Assembly: GCA_012274445.1 (NCBI GenBank)
Contig: JAAROD010000076.1
Span: 1 to 64,000, forward strand
From: Sclerotiophoma versabilis
Taxonomy: Eukaryota > Ascomycota > Dothideomycetes > Pleosporales > Didymellaceae
Direction: 5' to 3'
DNA length: 64,000 bases
The notes under the pieces were generated by a model. The model was given only the letters and a program-made list of their open reading frames with translations. It had not been told where the DNA came from and searched no databases. The position numbers and the translations under genes were made by a program. Positions 55,568-64,000 of this stretch are shown in pieces; the stretch's first letter is position 1, and every line of letters starts with the position of its first letter.

Positions 55568-57717
55568 ATGATCAGTTTTGTCGCTCTATTTGTTGCTGCT
55601 ACAGCACGAAGTATCTGGAAGTTGATTCGCTTTGGACTCCATCTTATCTACTCAACACCAGCCGTCAGAGACGGTCTTCATCATCAAGGACAGGCAGTAC
55701 TGCGCAATACAACCCTTGCGACAGATGCGGCCTTGCAGTTGTTGGAGATTAGGCATGTGTGGCGCCACCGAGCTCAGGAGGTTGGAATCCGCGTGCTTCT
55801 GCTCCTTTTCGTGGCCATTGTGGTCTCGCTATCTACCATAGTAGCAGGCGAGTAATGTTCAGACTTTCTGTAGTGTCGAATCTGACACCCATAAGGTTTC
55901 TTATCGTCCAAATTCTTCGGCAGCTCCCCTAGCGAGGTACTGATTGCAGGTCAACACTGCGGCCGTTTGCCATTCGGATATCCCTTCGATGAGGTTGCAG
56001 TTGCTGAACAGGTCATGGCTTACAACGCTCGTAAAAACTCAGAAGATTTCTTGTATGCGGCACAGTGCTATCGCAATGAGAGTGGCAATGATTGTGGAAA
56101 GTTCGTTCAAGCAAATCTGCTGTACACAGCCGACACAAATGCTTCCTGTCCCTTCGCACCCGAAACATGTAAGTTGAGTCATGGAAATCTCTTACTCGAT
56201 ACTGGTAAACTGGATTCAATAATGGATCTTGGACTAAACGAGGGTCCGCGCTTTACGCTGCAGTACAGGACTCATTGTGCACCACTGGGTCTCACGGGCT
56301 TCACGCAGATCGAGACTCCAGATAACTCTTCACAACCCTATATTTGGTACAAACACGGAACGGAAGACGCATCCCAGTTTCCAGCAGTCCATGTTGTGGA
56401 GGAGGATGCAAAAAAATATAAACTTGCAGTTCCTGGTGGCAAGTACAAAGTCACGTAAGTACAACAGATGCTTATACAAAGAGCCAATAGCGCGGACCAT
56501 GTGGCAAGAAGTGCATGCTAATAGATTCTTAGATTCGTTGATGGGTATAGATACAGCTTTGTTCCTCAGTTTAGAAAGCAGAATGCAATGGTGTCGTTGG
56601 TATTTCTGGACGCCTCTGAGATAAGATACGCAAACAAGACTGAAGATCCTTGGTTTTCAGCGACGACGTCAGATCCTACAAAGTTGGAAGGAAACAATAC
56701 CGTCCAGTTCTAGATTGCAGATAACCCTCTCGCCGTCTTGGGATGCTCGACACAGCGATTCATTTGCAATCCATACGTGCCAGAATCTGGTTGCACCAAC
56801 TCCTTGCATAAGCCGGCATCAGTCCGCACTATAGCGAAAGCTTGGCCGAATGCTCAAGATCAGCACCAAGTATTTCCACTTCTTGTTGCAAATTCCCTAC
56901 ATGGTGTCAGCCGGGGCAACCCTGAGGCACTGTACATTATATCGAGCGCACCGTCGCTTCTGGCTCTGAACACCCTATTCGGCAGCACGCAGACCGCAAA
57001 ACTACCCTACAATCATTGGCAGGCTGAACGTGATTATCTTTTCCAGGCAAGCCTCGCTGCATGGCAGTCCAGCTTAGTATACTTCGCGAGAGGATCTTGG
57101 TATGGCCACAGCAGCTGCAACAAGAGCTTCCCATGTGAACGGAACTGTCACAGCCAAGTAAGCTGTTAACCTAATCCCATCGAATACTAGAAACCAACAT
57201 CCAGCGAGTCCTCTCCTCAAAATTCCACTCCTTCAGTGCCTGGACGCTATTCATCATTCTCATAGGGGGCGTCATCATCATGCTCTTTGCAACTTTCCTG
57301 GAAGAGCTCTTCAATGCACTCCTCCACCACACTCCGCTACGATCCAGCAAGAAGCTTGTGTACGGCTTTGCTGAATGGCAGGCAGGATCAACTTTACAGC
57401 TCCAGCGCATCGCCCACGAAAACCTCGGGTTGGGTACCTGGAAAAGAACGGATGAGCCGGTTCCGGTGACCAACAGGGGGGATCTGCTCGGGCTGCTTGA
57501 CACGCCCGACCGGACACATGCTCGTCTGGTGAAGCCAGGTATAGAGATGGACAAGCTGAAAGGCAGTGACGAGATTTCAGCGCACGATGGGCACGAAGTT
57601 GAAGATTCAGCTGTGGACGGTGAAGTCGCGCGTGGTGGAGTTTCGGCTGGCAAGCTTGTGGGTGCTAGAACTCAGTACCTTCGGCTACCAAGCAACGACC
57701 ATGTATCGGGGTGGTGA
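55568..57717 (+). pseudogene. Fungal two-TM membrane protein of unknown function, with an in-frame TAG and a GC-AG intron
   Basis: Four exons can be joined: 55,568-55,847, 55,896-56,454, 56,533-57,157 and 57,205-57,717 (658 codons including one TAG). The layout is an N-terminal membrane helix (RVLLLLFVAIVVSLSTIVAG), a Cys-rich external domain with NASCPF and HCAPL blocks, and a C-terminal helix (WTLFIILIGGVIIML) followed by a cytosolic tail. It belongs to a large uncharacterised family of Pezizomycotina membrane proteins. The first intron uses GC rather than GT (CAG|GCGAGT to ATAAG; 48 bp, CTGAC branch site). Only this choice keeps the frame and restores AGFLSS. In exon 3 a TAG at 56,711-56,713 replaces an expected aromatic residue (VQF*IADNPLAVLGC). 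The frame is intact on both sides, so this is one recent lesion, a sequencing error or a truncated product. Confidence 0.6.
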
Positions 57718-58465
57718 ACTTGCCCAAGTCCAAGTCTCGAAGCCTCGGGCTGGTACGACTGGAGGATAGCGCAACGTCTTCGTCAGATAGACCCGCTAAG
57801 CAGTAATGTAGGTTACTTAGAGTTTAAAATAAAGTAGAATATAATATAAACCCTCTCTCTAGTACTTCTAAACAATTTTTTCTCTTGTCTTAAGAATTAA
57901 AAATATCTATTAATAACAACACACATCACTACACACTAAACGTGTTAGAGTCGTAAGTGTTAGAGGCTTAAGTGTAGTCAATGTCGTGGGAATCATCCTG
58001 TTCAGCGGATATTCATGACAACAAGACACGACACAGGATTATATTAGTAGCTTCAAGTCAAGTCAAGATTGAACACTCCCGCCCTTAGGGGAACAATGCA
58101 TGCATCAGCGTTGGAACACAGGGATAAATAGGAAAGGTGTGAATTAGCTGATTCTTCTTCTTCTACGGGAAAGGAGTGGCAGTGGTCTGGCCGAGCCGAG
58201 CCGAGGCGTGAGTATTGACCGCCTTCCCACGTTGAAGTCTTATTACTGACGGCTTCCCACGTCGAAGCCTGTGTACGGACTTCTCCCCCTGTCATCTCAA
58301 TACAAGACGGTAGTAGCAAAAGGATATGCAAGAAATAAAGGCCTCGGGGTCAATCTACTCGCAGCGCTGGAGGTATGAACAACAAAACAAAGGACCGTAT
58401 GCACTGATCTCTTTTCCCAAAACACCAAACATGGACATGAAACGTAACGTCAAGACAAGAGCTGC
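57718..58465. other. Intergenic with AT-rich patch and short direct repeat
   Basis: 57,815-57,960 is A+T-rich and resembles the RIP-type DNA at the left of the window. A 19-bp imperfect direct repeat (GCCTTCCCACGTTGAAG and GGCTTCCCACGTCGAAG) lies at about 58,221 and 58,250. Confidence 0.5.
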
Positions 58466-59919
58466 TTACAGGCCGGCAGCGAGGGCACCGATAGCAACAA
58501 CAACAGCGAGCATGGAGCCTGCGAGCTTGGGCTCAACGCCGGCTGCGGCACCAGTGCTCCCGCCTGAGCTACCGCCCTGGACAAACTGCTGTGAGCCGCC
58601 GCCGCCGACGGTGCCGGAATCCCCAGTGGGCTGTGCGCCGGTTCCTGTGCCTGAAGCAGCAGGCTGAGTGCTGGTCGCCTCAGCGCGGTTGCCTCCTCCA
58701 ACGTTACCACCAGGGACGTTGGCAATGTCTGCTTGTGTGGCCTTGGGATCGCCAGACTTGACAGCCTCGCCAGGGTTCTCGCCGGTACCCATGAGCGAGC
58801 CCAAGACAACCTGGTCGTTTGTGATTTCGACCGTGTTGTTGGTGCCGGCGTAGTCGGTGTACTTGTAGCTCTTGGAGCCGGAGGCCTTGATGCCCGCTGG
58901 GGGATCGTAGCAGTCCACGGTGACTTCCTGGAAGCGGGCGAAGTAGTAGCCGTTCTGCATGTACGGGCTGTTCCAGTCAATCTCACCACCGGCCCAGTCG
59001 ACTGTGCCCTTTTCGTTTGTGGGCAGACCGGCGGGCCAGAGCGAGAGCATGATGCGGGCGGGGGTCTGGGGGTAGTCGAAGCGGCCGGAAGTGGCGTTCC
59101 AGGTGTCCTTGCGGTTGAGTGTGCGCAGGTCGTTGCCGTCGATGGACCAGGTGAGGGAGTCCTGCTTCCAGTCGACACAGTACTCGTGCATGTTCTGGAC
59201 AGTGTCGCCGCCGGGCACAGTCAGGTTCTTGCCGTTTGTGTCTGCGCCATGTTAGCTTAAAGGTCGAAGGTGGTCACGAGCGCGGCTACGTACAAACTGT
59301 GACACCCTGGGAGTAGAAGTTGGACTGGACGTGGCCCGTGTCGACACCAATCCACTCAAAGTCAATCTCGTCCTTGACGTCGGACATGAGGATGAAGGCG
59401 GTCACGACGCCCTTGCCCTGGGCGGTGGTAGCCTTGGCGCAGATCTTGCCGTACCAGACGTAGTATGTCGAGGCCATCAGGGTGCCGACTGTGCCCTGTG
59501 CCATGGTCAAGAGCGTCGACTTCTTGCCGCTGCTGGGGTCGGTGTAGATGGCGGGCATGCCCTGCGACTGCCAGTCGATCTTGGAGGCATCGCCGAGGTA
59601 CTTGTCGATGCTCTGGACGTTGTTGAGAGAGTCGAGCGAGTACGTGCCGGACTTGCAGACGGGGCCGGGAACGCACGAGTCGAACGAGTGCGACATGAGC
59701 GGGTCGCAGCCGCCGAGACAGAAGGCGCCGACGCCGCAGTCACCGTACACTGCAAGGCTGTTAGCAGCGCCGCAACGGAGGCACAAGGCAGAGGTACGCA
59801 CGCGAGCAGCACGGCGTGTCGGCCGGGCAGTGGTTGTCCTTTGTGCCTTTGGCGCCGGCGTAGGCAGTGCCGGCGAGGGCTGCCGCAGCCAAGACAGCAG
59901 AGAAGGCGCCGCGAGCCAT
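58466..59919 (-). CDS. GPI-anchored chitin-glucan crosslinking transglycosylase, GH16 Crh family
   Basis: Three exons (59,919-59,802, 59,749-59,294, 59,241-58,466; two 52-bp introns) encode 449 residues. Crh enzymes link chitin to beta-glucan in the fungal wall. A signal peptide covers about residues 1-21. A Cys-rich module (CPADTPCC...YGDCGVGAFCLGGCDP, residues 31-55) is the usual N-terminal domain of Crh proteins. The GH16 active site is DEIDFEW with E167, D169 and E171. Later blocks FARFQEVTVDCY and NMHEYCVDW fit the family. From about residue 340 the sequence becomes a Ser/Gly/Thr-rich stalk, then a hydrophobic tail (LAGSMLAVVVAIGALAAGL), typical of a GPI-anchor signal. Both introns fall in the N-terminal half, and joining them restores the Cys pattern. 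Confidence 0.93.
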
Positions 59920-59965
59920 GGTCGCGGGCGGTTTGGTGGCGGGGATGTCGTGCGAGGGTGCTAAG

Positions 59966-60008
59966 GCAGCTCGTGCAGCTCGTGCAGCTCGTGCAGCTGT
60001 GCAGCTGT
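59966..60008. repeat. GCAGCTCGT tandem repeat in the Crh leader
   Basis: Three 9-bp GCAGCTCGT units followed by two 8-bp GCAGCTGT units, 47 to 89 bp upstream of the Crh start codon. The units contain PvuII-like palindromes (CAGCTG) at the right end. Confidence 0.9.
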
Positions 60009-61289
60009 CAGAAAGCGGCAGTCGCTCCAACGGCCGAGGGAGTGTGCGGATGCGATGTGTCGGGCGCGCCTTCTGCGGGTGCTGGCGAACAAGCAGGCTG
60101 AACGAGTCCGGGGTGAGGCCAAGCGAAGAGTGGTGTGGATGTGGGTGTGGGCGTGGTGCAGCAGGCGGGCGCTGAAGCGAGCGTCGGGGTCACAAGTGCA
60201 GCGACCTGGGCGGGCAAATGAAGGAGACGGACGGGAAACGAAGCACGCGGCGGTGCAGGCGAGCGAGACTTTGTAAGAACGAGCGAAGGCGACTGAGGGA
60301 AGGAGTACGAGAGGCGCTGGCCCGCACGGGGCCCGAGGGCAAGCAACAGCCATTTCCCTGACACAGGCTGCTGAGCCTCCATCTCCGTTTTGGTGCGCGC
60401 TAGCTCCACATCGAGCGGCCATCCACCTGCGTCCGCGAACCACGTCCCCCAGCCTGCGCCTCTGCATGCCCTGCCCGTAGCAGTCACGGGCAGCCACGGG
60501 CAGTGCAGGCCTCGCCGTGTGCCTGCGCAGGCACACGAGCCTAGCATTGTCGCCGCTCTCCAGCACCCTCTTGTGCCTCTGCCTCTGCGCGCGCTTGGTG
60601 CCCTGCATCTAGCGCACCTAGCGCCGCTCGCCGGTTATTTTTGGCCGCCCTTCGAGACCATGGCGCAAAGAGCCCTGCATCGCGCAGCCCTGCATCGCAC
60701 AACCCCACACCCCACGCGCTCTGCACCCCAGCCCCGTCCTGGAATGTGCATCTGTCAGTCCGTGTTTGTTTTGCCTGCGTCATCATGGCTTGCCTGCTGC
60801 CGTGCCTGGGAAACGAAACGGCATTCCAGCGCCTTTGTGCAACCTGTGGCAATTGCCCCTGACTGGCCGCAACCGTGGCTGCCGAGTACGAGTAAGACAC
60901 CAACACGGCCTCAGCGCCGTCGTGATGATCGTGCTGGCAGACGTCACATGCTCCGACGCACGCTTCGCCGTCCGTGTTGCTTTGTGTGTCGCGCCTTCAT
61001 GCTGCGGCGCATATCGAAAAGCGTTTCGACAAGCTTGTTGTTCCATGCTGTCGCAGAGCTGCCGGGTGCATTCCTTCCACTACCTGGCCAACCGTGGCGG
61101 AGAACAGTATGCGTGAACGATCCGGGTGGAGCAGATGGACAGCAGAGATTGCGCGCAACCGAGACCTGTTCGTCAGCAAGGCGGAAACTTATGAAGGACT
61201 GTTGACATTACCTACATAATCTTCCTCGAGCTATCCAGAGTAGACATCCAAGAAGGTCCAGATGGTCTGTGGTAAACGATAGCCGAAAG

Positions 61290-61306
61290 CCCCCCCCCCC
61301 CCCCCC
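61290..61306. repeat. Poly-C homopolymer (17 bp)
   Basis: A run of 17 C in the 3' flank of the MYND gene. Confidence 0.95.
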
Positions 61307-61367
61307 ACCCTCATACCCACTTCCAGCAGTGTACACCGTAAGACAGTCTAAGCTTCCAGCTAGCCAA

Positions 61368-64000
61368 CTAAGCCGCATCATCGCCCACTCCCTTCTCTTG
61401 CACCTGCTTGCATCCCTGCTTGTGCTTCTTCCAGTCCATCTTCTGGCACTCAGGCGAGCAGTACTGCGCTGTCTTGCACTTGGAGCACTTCAGCAAGCGC
61501 TTGCCAGCCTTGGTAGTAGCAGCACCGCATTTCAGACAACCACCCTTTTTTGGCTTCGTACCTTCAGTGCGAGCACCAGACAGCGGAAATCGCTGATCGT
61601 CCTTGCTAATGGGAGAGGCAAATATGACCGGAATGGCGACGCGCACAGCGAGGTTGGCGACCTCCTTAAACGGCTTGGTGCTTGCTAGGTACCCCTTGGG
61701 GAAGATGCCGGCACCGCAGCTGCAGATGAAGGGCTTGTCATCCTTTGTAGAGATGGGCATGCGGCCTGCAGCTTGATACTCACACGTATCCTTGTGCCTC
61801 CACTGTCGGCATCGCTCAGCGAACGCTGGCAGGAGATGCTTCCAAAATATCCTCTCCTCTTCGTCCATACTAACACGGACGAGATTCTTAACAAGTGCAG
61901 CAAATAGGATCCCAAGGTAAGCGCAACCACTGCCAGCCTGAGGAGGAAGGAGAGCAGCGTCTAGAAAGACTGACTGGTGTGAAAGATCCATGCGAATGCA
62001 GTCGACGAGAAGGATGCAAACGACACCTGTGGAAGAAGTCAAGCAGAACCAGTTCGATCTCGGCAGCCCACAGAGTCCCACCGTGCGCACATACATGCAG
62101 TGAACCGTCTCCTTGACACCCAAGCGACCAGGCATAGTAAGGCTTTGATCTGCTCTGACCTTCTCATACTCCTTGTATTCGGAACCCGACATAGTAACAA
62201 TGGACGGTGTATGCATAATCAGCCAAAGGCTAGTATCGAGATGAAGCTTCGGCAATGAATCGGAATCGACGTATGCGAGATGATCAAGCGACGGTACTTT
62301 TCTGTCGGATGAATCAGAATGCGCTGTGGAGGTGGTTGTTGTAGAACAAACGTCATACCCTTTCTGCATGTCAACTGAGAAGACAGCGTCTGGTCGCGCA
62401 GCCAGGAACTGCATATCCGCAACGGGAGCCGTGAACTCAATCCATGACTGCTGTCGAGCGATCCTGGTTTTGGCCGCAGTAGTCTTGAGAGGAAATGGTA
62501 TCTTTAGACCCTGATCTAGTGCCGAGTCAATGTCAAGTGTCAGCTCAAAGGGTCCTGGCTGCTCCACAACAACAGGAGCGGCGTTTTGTAGAAGTAATCT
62601 TGCAGCTTCGGATGTGACATCGTACCGGACCTGTACGGAAGCAACGTGCGTGCCTGTTAGGAACGGCTTGATAGTAACGGTCGCTATTCCACCTAGCCAA
62701 TTCGGTCAGCATGATCATGAGTGTGAAAGCATTCACGTACTGGATGCTGATTGAGGTGGGCGTATGGACCCAACAGACATATGACCAGTCGTGTTCGGGC
62801 GGTACTGTGATATGAAGACATCTTCATGACCAACAACAGATTGGTGAAGATGTAGAAACAGTCCCAGTTCCGACGTAAAACAAGCAGCATTTGATGTTGT
62901 GCTCTTGAGTGCGAAGATCACGCGAGCGGCTGTGTCTCCGTGTTCGACGAGGGAGCAAGTGGAAACCACAGCCGAAACAATTAGTGGCGACTCGCCCTTC
63001 CAGCCTTCGGTGTCTGGAGTGACAGTGACGCGGTATTGATTGGTAAACGCTTTCCCGGATGTTTGAACAGTGCCAAAATCCAATTGGATATCAGGGTAGC
63101 TAGCTTCCTTGCCGGAGAGAGAGGACTGCAGCTGCATCTGGCACAAAGGTGTTCCATTACCCTTGCTGATATCATCAAACATGGTGACGGCCTTATGGGG
63201 GACAACGAGCGTAACGCAGACAACAGGCGGTATGTTACTCCATGACTGGAAGGGACCTCGGAGGTCTTCAACAAAGGTACGAGGGTGCCACCAATCGAAG
63301 ACCTGATCCAGCTGTACGAGAGAGAGCATCTCAAGATGGGCACAGAAAGACTGGAAGTGATGCGGTCCCATGTTTAGAGATGGGTCATTCAAGATGAAGC
63401 CTGCGACAAGCTCCTGAATGAAAGGTGTCCACTCAACAACATTCGAGGTCTTGATGCATCTTAACAAAGCCGTCAAGCTAGCTCGAGTGTACAAGTCATA
63501 CGTTTGCAGCTTCTTCTGTAACAAATCCTTGTTTAGGAGATTTAGCATGGAGAACCGCCCAGACCAGCTCTCGTCTGCGTACATCTGCAAGTAAACGCCG
63601 TAGAGGAAACGGGCAAGCTCGCTGGCGTCGTATCGAACTGCTGAGAGATCGAGAGGCTTCCAAATAATGATGGGTTTACACGCCGTGCTGAGAGCCTGGT
63701 CGGCGCCAGATACGTTTCGCAGCATAGCTTTATTCATTTCCCAGGTGGTCGTAGCGTTCGTCCAATACTGGATCGGGTTGAGGCGAAGTAGTGAAGCCAC
63801 GGTAGGCAGGTCACCGCACAGGAGCTTTTGCGCAGATTCTGCAATGTTCGCCTCTCGCGGCAACATCATTTGGGTGCGAAGAGTTGACGTCGGTCCATAC
63901 TCAAGAAGGGGGCCTGCAGCTGCAAGGATATTGAGGCTCCCGAGGTGATCCATCAGGTTAGAAGTATCAATGACGTTGAAAGTCATGGGTGCAGAGCCAT
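61368..64000 (-). CDS. MYND zinc-finger protein of the DUF4470 type, 5' end outside window
   Basis: Two exons are visible: from beyond 64,000 to 62,741 and from 62,692 to 61,368 (48-bp intron, GTACGT to CTAG). About 860 residues lie in the window. The left-hand part as transcribed begins inside the protein (MTFNVIDTSNLMDHLGSLNIL is a mid-protein block in this family), so the DUF4470-like start must lie to the right of the window. The C-terminus is a MYND zinc finger: CLKC, then CSKCKTAQYCSPECQKMDW and KKHKQGC. MYND domains mediate protein-protein contacts. A 57-bp segment around 62,300-62,357 (GTATGA to GACAG) could be an extra in-frame intron. The function is unknown; cofactor or regulator is a family-level inference. 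Confidence 0.8.

Larger units (their letters stand above)
59920..61367. other. Intergenic, Crh promoter and MYND-gene 3' flank
   Basis: This 1.45-kb region contains long overlapping GC-rich ORFs on both strands (for example 60,390-61,205) but no recognisable domain, so I call no gene. It includes the tandem repeat at 59,966 and a poly-C run. Confidence 0.5.

Noticed and set aside
60390..61205. 271-residue plus-strand ORF upstream of Crh
   Set aside because: GTG start, GC-rich, overlaps several other frames on both strands, no recognisable domain.
61950..62110. Possible intron in the MYND gene (GTATGT at about 62,096 to CACAG at about 62,029)
   Set aside because: The 68-bp segment is not a multiple of three and its removal would break the frame into the conserved VVCILLVDCIRMDL block.
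1..64000. Search for CRISPR arrays, biosynthetic gene clusters or a Starship captain
   Set aside because: No regularly spaced repeats of that type; no PKS, NRPS, terpene or tyrosine-recombinase (DUF3435) gene was recognised.

Overview
The window comes from a filamentous ascomycete (Pezizomycotina). Genes carry short introns (47 to 78 bp) with CTRAY-type branch sites, a transposon block shows repeat-induced point mutation (RIP), and the gene set includes plant cell wall enzymes (GH11, GH28, CE8), a Crh-type GH16 enzyme, cactin and fungal F-box/LRR proteins. A plant-associated Dothideomycete is my best guess, but the sequence alone does not prove the class.

Layout. Bases 1 to about 14,400 are extremely A+T-rich and contain no intact gene, but the decay can be read. 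On the minus strand (1 to about 4,150) lies a RIP-degraded RecQ-type helicase resembling fungal telomere-linked helicases. On the plus strand lies a pogo/Fot1-like transposase relic. It is split by a complete, RIP-killed Ty3/Gypsy chromovirus (6,065-13,062) with 498-bp LTRs and a 5-bp target duplication AGAGC. Next comes the 5' part of a second Gypsy copy in inverted orientation (LTR 14,006-14,493), then a piece of a third LTR that is interrupted by a 403-bp hAT-like MITE with an 8-bp target duplication. Mutation fades abruptly near 14,390, inside an LTR.

From 15.1 kb the DNA has ordinary composition. Genes in order: ZIP zinc transporter (+); two tandem F-box/LRR paralogues (-); a six-cysteine secreted protein (+, intron restored); GH11 xylanase (-); a large disordered Ser-rich protein (-, 4 exons); an XLF/Nej1 end-joining factor (-) divergent from cactin (+) across a 362-bp shared promoter; a forkhead transcription factor (+); a 4.2-kb gene-poor stretch with a degenerate 15-bp minisatellite; exopolygalacturonase GH28 (+); a small Cys-rich protein (+); a Mup1-like amino-acid permease (-); pectin methylesterase CE8 (+); an ankyrin-repeat DYW-like nucleic acid deaminase (-); a broken GH5 gene (+); a membrane protein gene with an in-frame TAG and a GC-AG intron (+); Crh-type GH16 transglycosylase (-); and the 3' part of a MYND/DUF4470-type gene (-) that runs off the right edge.

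Gene cooperation. GH28 and CE8 act together on pectin (de-esterification, then exo-cleavage) and GH11 acts on xylan, so several secreted enzymes fit life on plant tissue. Crh acts on the fungus's own wall. No biosynthetic cluster is evident. The most unusual gene is the ankyrin/DYW-like deaminase (49,452-51,227), whose catalytic halves are separated by a charged helical insertion of more than 100 residues. Many ORFs in the window begin only at TTG or GTG, so starts were moved to ATG where possible.
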